Notes: a model not told the origin generated them from the sequence alone. Shown: positions 8,701-17,283, counted from the first letter of the stretch. The stretch: DNA of 64,000 nt from Pantanalinema rosaneae (GCF_050753385.1 NZ_JBLZFZ010000031.1:1-64000); one strand, 5' to 3'. Program-made: numbers and translations.

Positions 8701-10829
8701 CGTTGTTCACTCTCTTGCAGGGCTAGCTCGGACTGTTTGCGATCGGTGACATCCTGCGCCAGCGATAGGATAGAGACTAACTGACCCGATTCATCGACTA
8801 GAACAGAGTTGTACCATTCGCAATAGATCACTGACCCATCTTTGTGATAATTGCGATTTTGACAAACGCATTTAATGCCATTGAGTAAACCCTTGGCATT
8901 CTGGTTGATATACGCCAGATCATCCTCATGAATAAAGCGCCAGTCATACATGGTTTTACCCATGACTTCGGCGGCAGTCCAACCAAATATTGTCTCTGCC
9001 TGTCGTGACCACTGTTGAATCCGAAAATTCTCATCCCAACGTACCGTTGCCAAAGGAGAATTATTAATATGATGGGTCAATTCTTGCAGTGCTTGTTGTA
9101 ACTCCTTCTGCACCCGGACTTGAGCCAGTTCGATCGCCTTACGATCGCTGATATCCCGCAGGATGGTGACAATACAAGGCTGACCCTCCAGAGTGCAGAG
9201 TTCTGCCGATAGCAATACCGTTTTCACTGCCCCCGATTTCAGGCGAGTATCCGCTTCCAGGTTATAGACTTTACCGAGTTGTAACAACTGCTGCCGACAC
9301 TGCGATCGTGCCTCCGGATCATGCCACAGCCCCAATTCCACCGTGGTATGCCCCAGCATCTCTGCCTGAGCATAGCCATAAAACTCCAGCGATCGCTGGT
9401 TGGCATCCAAAATGTGACCTTCTGCCAGCGTCAGAATCAGGATTGGGTCAGGGCTAGTTCGGAAGATGGTGGCAAATTTTTCAGTTGAACCGGCTAAATC
9501 TAGCTGAGCTTGCTCAAACAACTGCCGCACCTGGGCTGACATGAGATTAAACGATTCGGCAAGTTGCGCAAGTTCCCGAATTGAACTTTTGGTTGTCAGA
9601 ACTTGATCCAGTTCCCCTGCCGCCATTGCCCGACTTGCCTGGTTGATCTGAGCAATTCGCTCTGTCACCTGTTTAGCCGTAATCAACCCTAACCCGATCG
9701 CTAATCCCAATGCCCCAATACACAGGAGCATTGTCGTGCGGGTATTTTCCTGAATATGCCCCAAAAAATCCGACTCCGGGATCGCCGTCACAATCAGCCA
9801 ATCCAAGCCCGCCGGATCCCGATAGGGAGTAACCTGGACGAAGTGGCGTTGCTGCTCGATCGTCACATTAAGTTGTTGCGGCGTTTGCAACTGCTGTAGA
9901 TGACCAAATTGCTGGGCTAAGGCTTGAGCAATATTCTGAGTTTTGGAGTTCTGACTCTGCTGGGCTAGTAATTGTTTTGGTTGTCCCTGCTTGGATTGAA
10001 TATAGGGGGTTTCTAAGGTGGAAGTGGCAACCACCGCACCCGATCGGTCAACAATAAACACCTGCCCCGATGGCGAGATCACCAATTGATGAAGAAACGC
10101 ACTGATTTCTACTAAATAATTATTCGAGCTAAATACGCCTTGAAATTTTCCGGCGTTATAGACTGGCGCTAAGGCAGGTAGTTGCAGGGTCGGCAGAATA
10201 TGACTGACTGAAATAGCTGCCCAGCCTGGTTTTTGCATCTTTTTAGCATCACGATACCAGGACAATTGCCGAAAGTCTTCCTGGAGGGTATAGAACAGTT
10301 TCCCAGGTTTGCCTTCAGCATCCACTCCGTAAAACTGTCGCTGCCCCCGATCGCTGACTGAAAGATATATCGTACCCGGTGCTAAAGGCTGACCCGTTAG
10401 TTTGCTTGCAAACCGCCACTCCTGCTCTGATAGAATTCGCCCATAACTCATGGCTTTGCCTTGCTCATGCCAAAACCCCGTCGAACTCAGCAAAGGATGG
10501 AGGCTCATCTGTTGCCATAATTGTTGCTGAATTTGGTTCCAGTCTTGTAGATTTAGAGTGCCTTGCTGCACCTTAAACTGATTGACAATCAGGGCTTCCT
10601 GGGAGGTGTGTAAGTATCGATCCAGGCGATCGCGAATTCGTTCTCCCGTGGATGCCATCATTTGGTTCGCCAGATCTTCTACCGCCCTTTGCCCACTCTG
10701 GAACGACAGATAACCCACCAGTCCCACGGCTCCCACCGTTTGCACCACAAATGGCACGACCAAAACCAGAGGCAATGGCGCTTGCATCCAGGAACAGCGC
10801 AACCAACGACGTTGAGGAGAGAGAGACAT
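5718..10829 (-). CDS. multi-PAS hybrid histidine kinase with dCache-like sensor
   Basis: A 1703-residue membrane hybrid kinase. TM1 (about 16-40) and TM2 (about 366-388) flank a large extracytoplasmic region with dCache-like sequence, followed by HAMP (about 385-440). Six PAS/PAC modules follow, each ending in a DISDRK-type motif. Then come HisKA (H1221 in MSHELRTPLN), a complete HATPase with an insertion before its G1 box, and a C-terminal receiver (D1526 in WMDLRMPGMDG). The last 60 residues form a separate tail (WITALYRAALNCDEEEV and following) that is repeated at the end of the upstream neighbour. It starts 23 bp after that neighbour stops, so the two are very probably co-transcribed. The ligand is unknown. 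Confidence 0.93.
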   Translation of the reverse strand: MSLSPQRRWLRCSWMQAPLPLVLVVPFVVQTVGAVGLVGYLSFQSGQRAVEDLANQMMASTGERIRDRLDRYLHTSQEALIVNQFKVQQGTLNLQDWNQIQQQLWQQMSLHPLLSSTGFWHEQGKAMSYGRILSEQEWRFASKLTGQPLAPGTIYLSVSDRGQRQFYGVDAEGKPGKLFYTLQEDFRQLSWYRDAKKMQKPGWAAISVSHILPTLQLPALAPVYNAGKFQGVFSSNNYLVEISAFLHQLVISPSGQVFIVDRSGAVVATSTLETPYIQSKQGQPKQLLAQQSQNSKTQNIAQALAQQFGHLQQLQTPQQLNVTIEQQRHFVQVTPYRDPAGLDWLIVTAIPESDFLGHIQENTRTTMLLCIGALGLAIGLGLITAKQVTERIAQINQASRAMAAGELDQVLTTKSSIRELAQLAESFNLMSAQVRQLFEQAQLDLAGSTEKFATIFRTSPDPILILTLAEGHILDANQRSLEFYGYAQAEMLGHTTVELGLWHDPEARSQCRQQLLQLGKVYNLEADTRLKSGAVKTVLLSAELCTLEGQPCIVTILRDISDRKAIELAQVRVQKELQQALQELTHHINNSPLATVRWDENFRIQQWSRQAETIFGWTAAEVMGKTMYDWRFIHEDDLAYINQNAKGLLNGIKCVCQNRNYHKDGSVIYCEWYNSVLVDESGQLVSILSLAQDVTDRKQSELALQESEQRLQAILDSAPLAIFIKDLQGRYIRVNSAYEQMTNFSRTQLLGMTDYELLPADFAAECHLSDQAALTEKRTITFEESVPFAQGTRYLLVTKFPLFDTTGEPYAVCGITVDLTDRKHYEESLEQYQQVVAATTDAICLLDRNYTYQLVNPAYAAIQSRAPEALIGRSVPEIMGRLFFDTPIQERMALCLTGEVVNYQMWFPYPKIGRRFIDITYAPQLNTEGMVSGIVVSIRDITSLKQIEAALRQSERKFKGAFDTLSSGMCLVSPAGGLQEVNAALCELLGYSESELLSLRLQDIVHPDDHRVGLEFAKQLFAGEVTGYRVEQRFITQNHRSLWGLVSVGLLRDPQQRPLYLIIQITDISDRRRAEEALRQSEATNRALIHAIPDLLIRIHRDGTYVDVQNTGNITLLHPSQMVPGSSIYDNLPLERAEERLWYVQQALQTQTLQIYEYQLEIDHTIHYEEARVIPCADDEVLLMIRDISDRKYAEIELQQAKEAAEAANYAKSLFLANMSHELRTPLNVVLGFAQLMQRDASLRAEHRENLRIMQRSGEHLLNLINDILDLSKIESGQINLDEKTVDLVDLLRTLRAMFRERAKAKRLQFHLELSPNLPAAIVVDANKLRQILINLLNNAIKFTQSGDVTLRVSGDRDVQDGGDRSNAFASSPQITLLFEVIDTGVGIAVEELTTIFDAFTQAQAGRVSLEGTGLGLTISQRLVRLMGGEITVCSQINQGSTFRFSIPVRVATVIETPAQLEQRQVIGLAPEQPAYRILVVDDQATNRQMLVKLLTAIGLEVQAATDGETAIAIWQQWQPQLIWMDLRMPGMDGYATIQAMRATERLQPDTAPKTVIIALTAQASTVDRDRALAIGCDDFMSKPLQDTEIFSKMATHLGLEYLYADMDAASLECPKLPGGLLSSSTESYLPLDATALQVMTTEWITALYRAALNCDEEEVYPLIQQIPAEHSRLVEGLTGLVHDYKFEVIVQLTEPRSPSSSL

Positions 10830-10852
10830 GGAACCACACGAGTAACGATGGA

Positions 10853-13800
10853 TTAGGCAGACGGAGAGTTGGCTTGAGCGAGTTGCACGATCACCTCAAA
10901 TTTGTAAGCTCGCGTTAAATGGGTTAACCCTTCGATTAATCGAGTCTGTTCGGGAGGAATTTGCTTGATCAGGTGTGATACAGCTTCATCATCACAATTC
11001 AACGCCGCTTGGTATAAAGCCGTGATCCACTCTGGCGACATCACTTGTAAGGCAGTAGGTTGCAGTCGTGTCCGGGATGACCGTTCCTCAAACCCCAACC
11101 CCAACCGGAACGAATCTGGTGTTAATTCCGGAGCGATCGTGGCGGCTATCCCATCTGCCCAACCAACGGGGATCTGAAACTTAAACGTACTCCCCTCACC
11201 TAAAAGGCTACAAACCGTCAAATCACCTCCTAGTAATCGCACCAGTTTTCGGCTAATCGTTAATCCTAATCCTGTACCCTCCATTGCCGCTTTCCCCCCT
11301 TGAGCCTGGGCAAACGCATCAAAGATCGTAGGGAGTTCTGTCGCCGCGATGCCAATTCCGGTATCTTCCACTTCGCAGTAGAGCGTTAGAGAGGATGGGG
11401 GGGATGGGGAAGATAGGGAGGATGGGGAAGATAGGGAAGATAAAGGAACTACTGCCTCACCTCTCTCACCTGCCTCACCGCCTACGCCAACCCCCACTCT
11501 TAGCACCACCCTACCCGTTAGAGTAAATTTGATGGCATTACTGAGCAAATTGATCAAAATTTGGCGGAGTTTACTGGGATCGGTGACAATATAGCGCGGT
11601 AGGTCGGTGGTAAGTTCTACCTGAAACAGCAAGTCTTTTTGTTCGGCTGGCTCCCGAAATATATCCTCTAAAGTCTGGAGGAAATCAAGGAGATCAAAGC
11701 TTCTCTGTTTCAGCGTCAATTGACCCGCTTCAATTTTAGATAAATCCAGAATGTCATTAATTAAACTCAGCAAGTGATCACCGCTACGATGCATAATGCC
11801 GAGATTGTCTTGATATTCCGGCTTCAGCGAGGTATCTCGATACATCAGTTGGGTAAAGCCGAGAATCACATTTAACGGAGTTCGTAATTCATGACTCATG
11901 TTGGCTAAAAACGCGCTTTTGGCTTGGTTGGCGACTTCTGCCGCTTCCTTGGCTCGTTGCAATTCCAATTCTGTTTGTTTGCGATCGGTAATATCCAGTG
12001 CTGTTCCAAATAACCGCATCACCTGACCCTGGGCATCCCGTCCTACCTCTCCTCGCCCCTCATGGTAACGAATTGAGCCATCGGGCAGAATGGCAGTGTA
12101 GTCGATCGTATAGGGAGTCCCGTGGGCGATCGCGGTAGTGACGTACTGTTGTAATGTTTCCCGATCGTCAGGATGAATCATCTGCAAATACTCCGGATAG
12201 GTCGGTTCGGGTTGCGCCGGATCTAGCCCAAACATGCGATACAGTTCATCGGACCAGGTAATCTTTCTAGACCGCAGATCAAACTCCCAATTGCCAATGT
12301 GGGCAATGCGTTGTGCTTCTAGCAGGACAATTTCACTCTGCCGGACTTGGGCTTCGGTGCGTTTAGCTTGATCAATATCCAGCACCACACCCAAAACGTA
12401 ATCCAGGTCACCCGCTTCCGTATAAACTCCTCGTCCTTTGGTCAACCGCCAGACTACACTACCGTTGTTTAAGCGATAGCGGTATTCGGCAGTAAAGTCT
12501 GTTTTCGTGGCTAGTGCCTGTTGAATCGTTTGGTCTACTGACTGGACATCATCCGGCTCAATGCGATCGCTCCAGGTTTGATACAGATTCTCTAATCCGG
12601 GCAGCAATTCCAGTAGCTCATACATTTTGCCACTCCAGGCATACTCACCGGTACTCGGCTGCCACCACCAGGCACCAATTTGGGCAAACTCTAAAGTGAG
12701 GAGAAGTTGTGCTTCGCTCTGCCGTAAGGCTGCCTCGACTCGTCGCATCTCTGTAACATCGGTGACTAATCCTTGATAGGAATGCAGCTTACCCTGATGG
12801 TCATAAATACAGTGAAAGACATCCCGAACATACCGAATTTCGCCATCCGGTCGCACAATGCGATAGGTGATCTCCGTTCGTGGCGGTAAGGGGGCTGCTA
12901 AGAACATGGTTTGAATAACTCGCTCTACATCATCTGGATGAATGCAGTCGAGAAACCCCTGGGGTTGATTCATTAAGAAGTAGCCGCCAGGACGACCAAA
13001 GATGGTTTCAACAGATGGGTTAAGGTAAAGTACCTGATAGTCAGGATTGAGTAAATAAATGCCATCTACCAGGTTCTCAGCGAGCGATCGATACTTTTGC
13101 TCCGATTTTTGTAGTGCAGCTTCCGCCTCTCGACGTTCCGCCTCAATCCGTTTGCGATCGGTAATATCCCGGACAATCATCAGCACTTCATCGGCATTAA
13201 TGGCGGCGGTGCGAATTTCTTCATGGGACATCTGTCCCTGTTTGGCAAAACAATGCTCGCGGGTTTGTAATGTGTTTGTTGCCAATGTCTGCTCGATGAT
13301 TTCTAATGTTGATGCCAAAATCTCGGGCGGCAACACTTCAGCAATATGCTGCTTGACTGGAATATATTTATCTGCCTCTAAATCGATCGGCAGAATACAG
13401 TCCAAACAAGTTCCATCCCGCCTGATTCGCAGTAATAAATCAGGCATCGCCTCTAGCATGGCACGATTCTGGGCTTCACTCTCCTGTAGCTCCAGTTCCA
13501 ACCGTTTGCGATCGGTGATATCCCGCACTAACCAGCGCCAACCCATTAAAGCATTGGATTGATTGTAAATCGGCGTAACGGTGACGGCGGCAATTAATGG
13601 TTGTCCTTGCCGTGGTTGCAAGGTAAATTCCCCAGTCTGTTTCTGTGGCTGTTGCTGCCATGCTGTCAACTGGTCGCGAAACCTACGAATTTGCTCAGAA
13701 ACCACAAAAACAGCCAAGGGCTTCCCAACTAAATGCTGTGACGGGAGCGCCAGTAAAGCGGCTGCCGCCTGATTAGCCTCTTGAATCGTGCCATGGGTAT

Positions 13801-14503
13801 CAGTGACTAAATACCCATCTGGAGCCAAGTTAAACAGATCATGATAACGTCCGCGTTCAGCTTCCACTACCCCGTGAAGTGCTTCCAGGTGATGATTCTG
13901 CTGACGCAACGTGTCGGCAGACACTCGTAGTTCTTCCAGAGACACCTGTAATTCTTCCAGAGTTTTGGTGAAACCATTAGCCTGCTCCTTCAAGGTCATT
14001 TCCAGCTGTTGATTCAATGTTCGTAAGTGCTGATTGAATGTTGCCTGCCGGACTATGACCGCTCCCAGGAGAAGCTGTTGTTGCTGTTGTTGGTCAATCT
14101 GTTGCTGTAAGGTGTGATGTTGAATCACTTGTTGCACAGTGCATCGGAGCCGATCTGCCGTTAAATATTCCTTGATCACATAATCGAATGCCCCCTGCTG
14201 AACGGCTTGCACCGCGATCGCTTCCTCAGCCAAGCTTGCTACCATTACCACAGGGATTTGGCTGAGTTGAGTCTGTTGCTGCAATTCCCCTAACCAATCC
14301 AGTCCGGTAACATCTGGCAAGCCACATGCCAGCAGAATCACATCAGGGAAGCCTCGCTGACACCATTGCAAGGCTTCCCTACCAGAACTAAACTCTTGAA
14401 TTGCATAGGTATATGACTGATCTGACTCAAGCACCTGTTGGTAGGTCACTCGTTCCGCGATCGCCGCATCAACAATCAACACACTATAGGGATAGTTCAT
14501 CAA
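10853..14503 (-). CDS. multi-PAS histidine kinase with degenerate N-terminal receiver
   Basis: A 1216-residue protein without clear membrane segments. An N-terminal receiver-like domain (1-130) has Ala at position 59 where the phospho-acceptor Asp should be, and only one acid (D12) of the usual pair. A Gln-rich coiled coil (135-215) follows, then five PAS/PAC modules, HisKA (H871) and HATPase. The HATPase carries a Gly/Ser/Pro-rich insertion before its G1 box, coded by a GA/CT tandem repeat. There is no C-terminal receiver; the protein ends with the same roughly 60-residue tail as the downstream hybrid kinase (WITALYQAALNCDDEAV and following). It is the first gene of the tight pair and may pass phosphate to the downstream hybrid or to free regulators. 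Confidence 0.92.
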   Translation of the reverse strand: MMNYPYSVLIVDAAIAERVTYQQVLESDQSYTYAIQEFSSGREALQWCQRGFPDVILLACGLPDVTGLDWLGELQQQTQLSQIPVVMVASLAEEAIAVQAVQQGAFDYVIKEYLTADRLRCTVQQVIQHHTLQQQIDQQQQQQLLLGAVIVRQATFNQHLRTLNQQLEMTLKEQANGFTKTLEELQVSLEELRVSADTLRQQNHHLEALHGVVEAERGRYHDLFNLAPDGYLVTDTHGTIQEANQAAAALLALPSQHLVGKPLAVFVVSEQIRRFRDQLTAWQQQPQKQTGEFTLQPRQGQPLIAAVTVTPIYNQSNALMGWRWLVRDITDRKRLELELQESEAQNRAMLEAMPDLLLRIRRDGTCLDCILPIDLEADKYIPVKQHIAEVLPPEILASTLEIIEQTLATNTLQTREHCFAKQGQMSHEEIRTAAINADEVLMIVRDITDRKRIEAERREAEAALQKSEQKYRSLAENLVDGIYLLNPDYQVLYLNPSVETIFGRPGGYFLMNQPQGFLDCIHPDDVERVIQTMFLAAPLPPRTEITYRIVRPDGEIRYVRDVFHCIYDHQGKLHSYQGLVTDVTEMRRVEAALRQSEAQLLLTLEFAQIGAWWWQPSTGEYAWSGKMYELLELLPGLENLYQTWSDRIEPDDVQSVDQTIQQALATKTDFTAEYRYRLNNGSVVWRLTKGRGVYTEAGDLDYVLGVVLDIDQAKRTEAQVRQSEIVLLEAQRIAHIGNWEFDLRSRKITWSDELYRMFGLDPAQPEPTYPEYLQMIHPDDRETLQQYVTTAIAHGTPYTIDYTAILPDGSIRYHEGRGEVGRDAQGQVMRLFGTALDITDRKQTELELQRAKEAAEVANQAKSAFLANMSHELRTPLNVILGFTQLMYRDTSLKPEYQDNLGIMHRSGDHLLSLINDILDLSKIEAGQLTLKQRSFDLLDFLQTLEDIFREPAEQKDLLFQVELTTDLPRYIVTDPSKLRQILINLLSNAIKFTLTGRVVLRVGVGVGGEAGERGEAVVPLSSLSSPSSLSSPSPPSSLTLYCEVEDTGIGIAATELPTIFDAFAQAQGGKAAMEGTGLGLTISRKLVRLLGGDLTVCSLLGEGSTFKFQIPVGWADGIAATIAPELTPDSFRLGLGFEERSSRTRLQPTALQVMSPEWITALYQAALNCDDEAVSHLIKQIPPEQTRLIEGLTHLTRAYKFEVIVQLAQANSPSA
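11391..11446. repeat. GA-rich 18-bp tandem repeat inside a kinase gene
   Basis: About three copies of an 18-bp pattern, GGGGAAGATAGGGAGGAT, lie inside the ATPase domain of the kinase at 10853-14503. Being 6 codons long, each copy keeps frame and encodes a Ser/Leu/Pro-rich stretch in a loop. Related GA-rich repeats occur at 21246-21305, 23276-23427 and in hpnB at 27193-27233. Confidence 0.7.
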
Positions 14504-14817
14504 ACTAACAGCAAATAATTAAGTCACCAACACTTCAGACGATCGTTTAACCTCTACCATCTTGACGAACAGCCAACCTGATCTAAATCGTGCCACTACA
14601 AAACTTAAATTTTCTTTTTAGCGAAGACTAATCCAACGGCTGCTTGAGTTTCCCACCCAGAAATCTCTTCAAACTAGCCTCACATCCCCACCACCCCGGT
14701 ACACGGCGGAAATCTACCCTACTTCTTTGCTTAGCCCTCAGCCCTATCCCCTAAAATGGTTGCCGAACTGCCCCCCGTATGACTACCAGGGGGCAAAAAT
14801 TGCTGTCATTCCCCTTT
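14504..14817. other. noncoding stretch with one hairpin
   Basis: 314 bp upstream of the kinase pair and downstream of the allophanate-hydrolase-related gene. I see no convincing gene. A hairpin with arms TGCCCCC (14769-14775) and GGGGGCA (14789-14795) lies about 25 bp beyond the stop of the gene at 14818-15222 and may end its transcript, though no U-tract follows in that direction. The rest should hold the promoter of the kinase pair, but I cannot point to clear -35/-10 boxes. Confidence 0.4.
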
Positions 14818-15222
14818 CTAAGCTGGCTGACTCGCTTTATAAGCTGCCCAACCCCCGTAATCAGAAATATCTAGCCAGTTGTACTGCTCAACTAATTCTT
14901 GCGGATACAGAAATGCCGTGACGACCTCCCCATCCTCCAACACCACATCAGCGGCATACATGTGGGGCGGTTCCGAAGCTACCAACTGGTCAAATTGTTC
15001 CAACGATAACTCATACACTTCTCCAGGAATCGCAATCCCCTGTTCCGCCACTTGATAAATCGCCGGATGCCAACCATCATGGGCAGAATGTAAGCGATAC
15101 TGCGATCGCGTTTTTGCCTCTCGGATAAATTTCGCCTCGCCCAGGTTGCCATGTCCTGGTTGCCCCCGTAACGCCGAACCACAAATAAAAACCCGCTTTG
15201 TTGCCATTTCTGCCTGAGTCAT
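14818..15222 (-). CDS. allophanate hydrolase-related protein (gamma-glutamylcyclotransferase-like fold)
   Basis: A 134-residue cytosolic protein resembling the stand-alone form of the C-terminal domain of allophanate hydrolase (AtzF/DUR1 family), which has a gamma-glutamylcyclotransferase-like fold. Supporting features are the VFICGSALRGQPGHGNL opening, the TRSQYRLHSAHDGWHPA segment, GEVYELSLEQFDQLV, and the DISDYGGWAAYKA ending typical of that family. The amidase half of allophanate hydrolase is absent, so it cannot hydrolyse allophanate by itself in the usual way. An alternative start is the Met at residue 6. It is transcribed divergently from an M20 amidohydrolase 136 bp away, which suggests a shared role in carbamoyl- or ureide-nitrogen metabolism; that link is inference. 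Confidence 0.78.
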   Translation of the reverse strand: MTQAEMATKRVFICGSALRGQPGHGNLGEAKFIREAKTRSQYRLHSAHDGWHPAIYQVAEQGIAIPGEVYELSLEQFDQLVASEPPHMYAADVVLEDGEVVTAFLYPQELVEQYNWLDISDYGGWAAYKASQPA

Positions 15223-15358
15223 TGGTGTTCGTGATGTTGATAGGTTGTACTTAAATCAATGCGGTCACGCTTTAGCTAAAATATTCGTCATATTGCTAAT
15301 CTCTATCGCCACGTTGATCGAGTTTTTCTAGCACAACTGATCCACTTAGACTGCGTTT

Positions 15359-16639
15359 ATGGATCCTACAGCCAGTATTCTATCCCGCCTTAGCCTCGAT
15401 CGCGATCGCCTGATGGATCGCATCGATCGCCTTGCCAAAATTGGGCAACAACCCACTGGCAGTATCCGGCGGCTTGCCTTTACTCCAGAAGACTTACAAG
15501 CCCGTTATCTAGTCCAACAATGGATGAGTGAAGCTGGCATGACGGTGCGGATTGATGCGGCGGGTAACTTAATTGGTCGATATGCCGGAAGCATTCCTCA
15601 GGCTCCGGCGTTAGCTACCGGTTCCCACATTGACACCGTTCCCTCCGGGGGGCGATTTGATGGTGTGTTAGGAGTTCTGGCAGGGATTGAAATAGTTCGT
15701 ACCCTGCGTGAACATGAGATCCAACTCCAGCATCCTTTAGAAGTAATTGTCTTCACCGATGAAGAAAGCTCAATGATCGGTTGTCAAGCGATCGCAGGCA
15801 CTGTATTAACCAATACACCAGAACGCTATCAGCCCAGAATTGGTCGTTCTATTGAAACCTGTTTAGACACCATTGGCGGCAACTGGGATGCCATCACCAC
15901 TGCCCAACAAACGCGATCGCAGATGGCTGCTTTTGTGGAACTACATGTGGAACAAGGAATTGTGTTAGAACACCAACAAACGGCGATCGGGGTTGTCGAA
16001 GGAGTGGTGGGGATGCAGCGCCATAAAGTCACGATTACCGGACAGGCAAACCATGCGGGTACAACTCCCATGCATCTACGGCAGGATGCCTTAGTGGCAG
16101 CGGCTCACCTGATCTTAGCGGTCCAACAGATTGCCCAGCAGCAACCCAGCCAACCCGTGGCAACAGTGGGTTACTTAGAGGTAGCCCCGAATGCGGTCAA
16201 CATTATTCCTGGACAAGTGGAACTCTCGGTTGATTTGCGCGATCTCTCGTCTGCCGGTTTGCAAGCGATGATGCAACAGTTACAAACTGAGATCGATCGC
16301 ATTGCGACTCACACTCAAACCAACATTACAACTACACCATTACTCTGTGTTGAACCCAGCCTAGCCGCAAAGCATATTCAAACCACGATCGCCCAGGTCT
16401 GTCAGCAACTTGATCTGAGCTATTGTGCCTTACCCAGTCGTGCCGGACATGATGCCCTGGAGATGGGACGCTGTACCGACATGGGCATGATTTTTGTCCC
16501 TAGTCGATCGGGGATCAGTCACTCGGAAGCAGAATACACCGCTCCGGAACACTGTGTGCAGGGAGCCAATGTCTTACTCCATACCCTCATCGCCTTAGAT
16601 CAGTTTTATCCTGAGACTAATTCGGCTTTAGCAGACTGA
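15359..16639 (+). CDS. M20-family Zn amidohydrolase (allantoate amidohydrolase / N-carbamoyl-L-amino acid hydrolase)
   Basis: A 426-residue cytosolic dinuclear metalloenzyme of the allantoate amidohydrolase/beta-ureidopropionase/L-carbamoylase group. Visible metal and active-site motifs are GSHIDTVPSGGRFDG (metal His and bridging Asp), FTDEESSMIGC (catalytic and metal Glu), VELHVEQGIVLE (metal His), QANHAGTTPM in the lid domain, and ISHSEAEYT near the C-terminus (last metal His). Length is normal for the family. The exact substrate cannot be read from sequence. The divergent neighbour belongs to the allophanate hydrolase family, which fits ureide nitrogen salvage. Its last 34 bp overlap the end of the convergent ABC ATPase gene. 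Confidence 0.88.
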   Translation: MDPTASILSRLSLDRDRLMDRIDRLAKIGQQPTGSIRRLAFTPEDLQARYLVQQWMSEAGMTVRIDAAGNLIGRYAGSIPQAPALATGSHIDTVPSGGRFDGVLGVLAGIEIVRTLREHEIQLQHPLEVIVFTDEESSMIGCQAIAGTVLTNTPERYQPRIGRSIETCLDTIGGNWDAITTAQQTRSQMAAFVELHVEQGIVLEHQQTAIGVVEGVVGMQRHKVTITGQANHAGTTPMHLRQDALVAAAHLILAVQQIAQQQPSQPVATVGYLEVAPNAVNIIPGQVELSVDLRDLSSAGLQAMMQQLQTEIDRIATHTQTNITTTPLLCVEPSLAAKHIQTTIAQVCQQLDLSYCALPSRAGHDALEMGRCTDMGMIFVPSRSGISHSEAEYTAPEHCVQGANVLLHTLIALDQFYPETNSALAD

Positions 16640-17283
16640 GCCTTTAACGCCTCTGGTGACACCGACATCAATGTCCCGTGGTGCAATGTCCAGCAATGAT
16701 CCGCCACTTCTAACAGATCTCCGGCATCATGGGATACCACTAACAGACTCCAATGCTGTTTGAGTTTGGCGAGTAAGTTCACCAGTTGCCGCCGCATCGA
16801 CCAATCCAAGCCCGCCGTTGGTTCATCCAATAATAGTAAATGGGGTTGCCGAATCAGTTGCACCGCTAAGGCTAACCGGCGTTGTTGCCCTCCACTCAGG
16901 GCTTCCGGGGGGGTACTCCAGGGCAGTTGACCTAAACCCACTTCATTCAATGCTTCCTGAATCCGATCGCTCAGGAGTTCGGGATGTCCCAAACGCAACT
17001 CTTCTAACACCGTCCCACCACAGAAATGGCGCTCCGGAAACTGAAACACCAGACCACACAACTGTTGAAGATGTAACGGGGTTAATTCCTGCTCCCGCCA
17101 AAAAATGCCGCCCCGAGTTTTGGTCGCCAGCCCTGCCAAAATTTCTAGCAAGGTACTTTTTCCCGACCCACTGGAACCGACAATTAGCCCCAATTGCTGG
17201 GGAGCCACTTGTAAATTAATCGTTTTCAGAATCGGGGTAGGACTGGCAGCAGGATGGTAGGTCAGGTTTTTCAGAATCAGCAT
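16606..17283 (-). CDS. ABC transporter ATP-binding protein
   Basis: A 225-residue single ABC ATPase. Walker A is GSSGSGKST, the Q-loop region is LVFQFPERHF, the signature is LSGGQQRRLALA, Walker B is LLLLDEPTAGLD, and the H-loop is VVSHD. The VFQFPE segment and overall pattern resemble the CbiO/ECF group and the stand-alone ATPases shared by cyanobacteria and plastids. No permease or binding protein is adjacent, so the transported substrate is unknown and the membrane partner must be encoded elsewhere. Its 3' end overlaps the convergent M20 gene by 34 bp, leaving no room for a separate terminator. Confidence 0.9.
   Translation of the reverse strand: MLILKNLTYHPAASPTPILKTINLQVAPQQLGLIVGSSGSGKSTLLEILAGLATKTRGGIFWREQELTPLHLQQLCGLVFQFPERHFCGGTVLEELRLGHPELLSDRIQEALNEVGLGQLPWSTPPEALSGGQQRRLALAVQLIRQPHLLLLDEPTAGLDWSMRRQLVNLLAKLKQHWSLLVVSHDAGDLLEVADHCWTLHHGTLMSVSPEALKAQSAKAELVSG

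Noticed and set aside
16606..16639. Overlap of the M20 and ABC genes suspected as a sequencing error
   Set aside because: Both C-termini are full length for their families, and a 34-bp convergent overlap is compatible with both frames being real.
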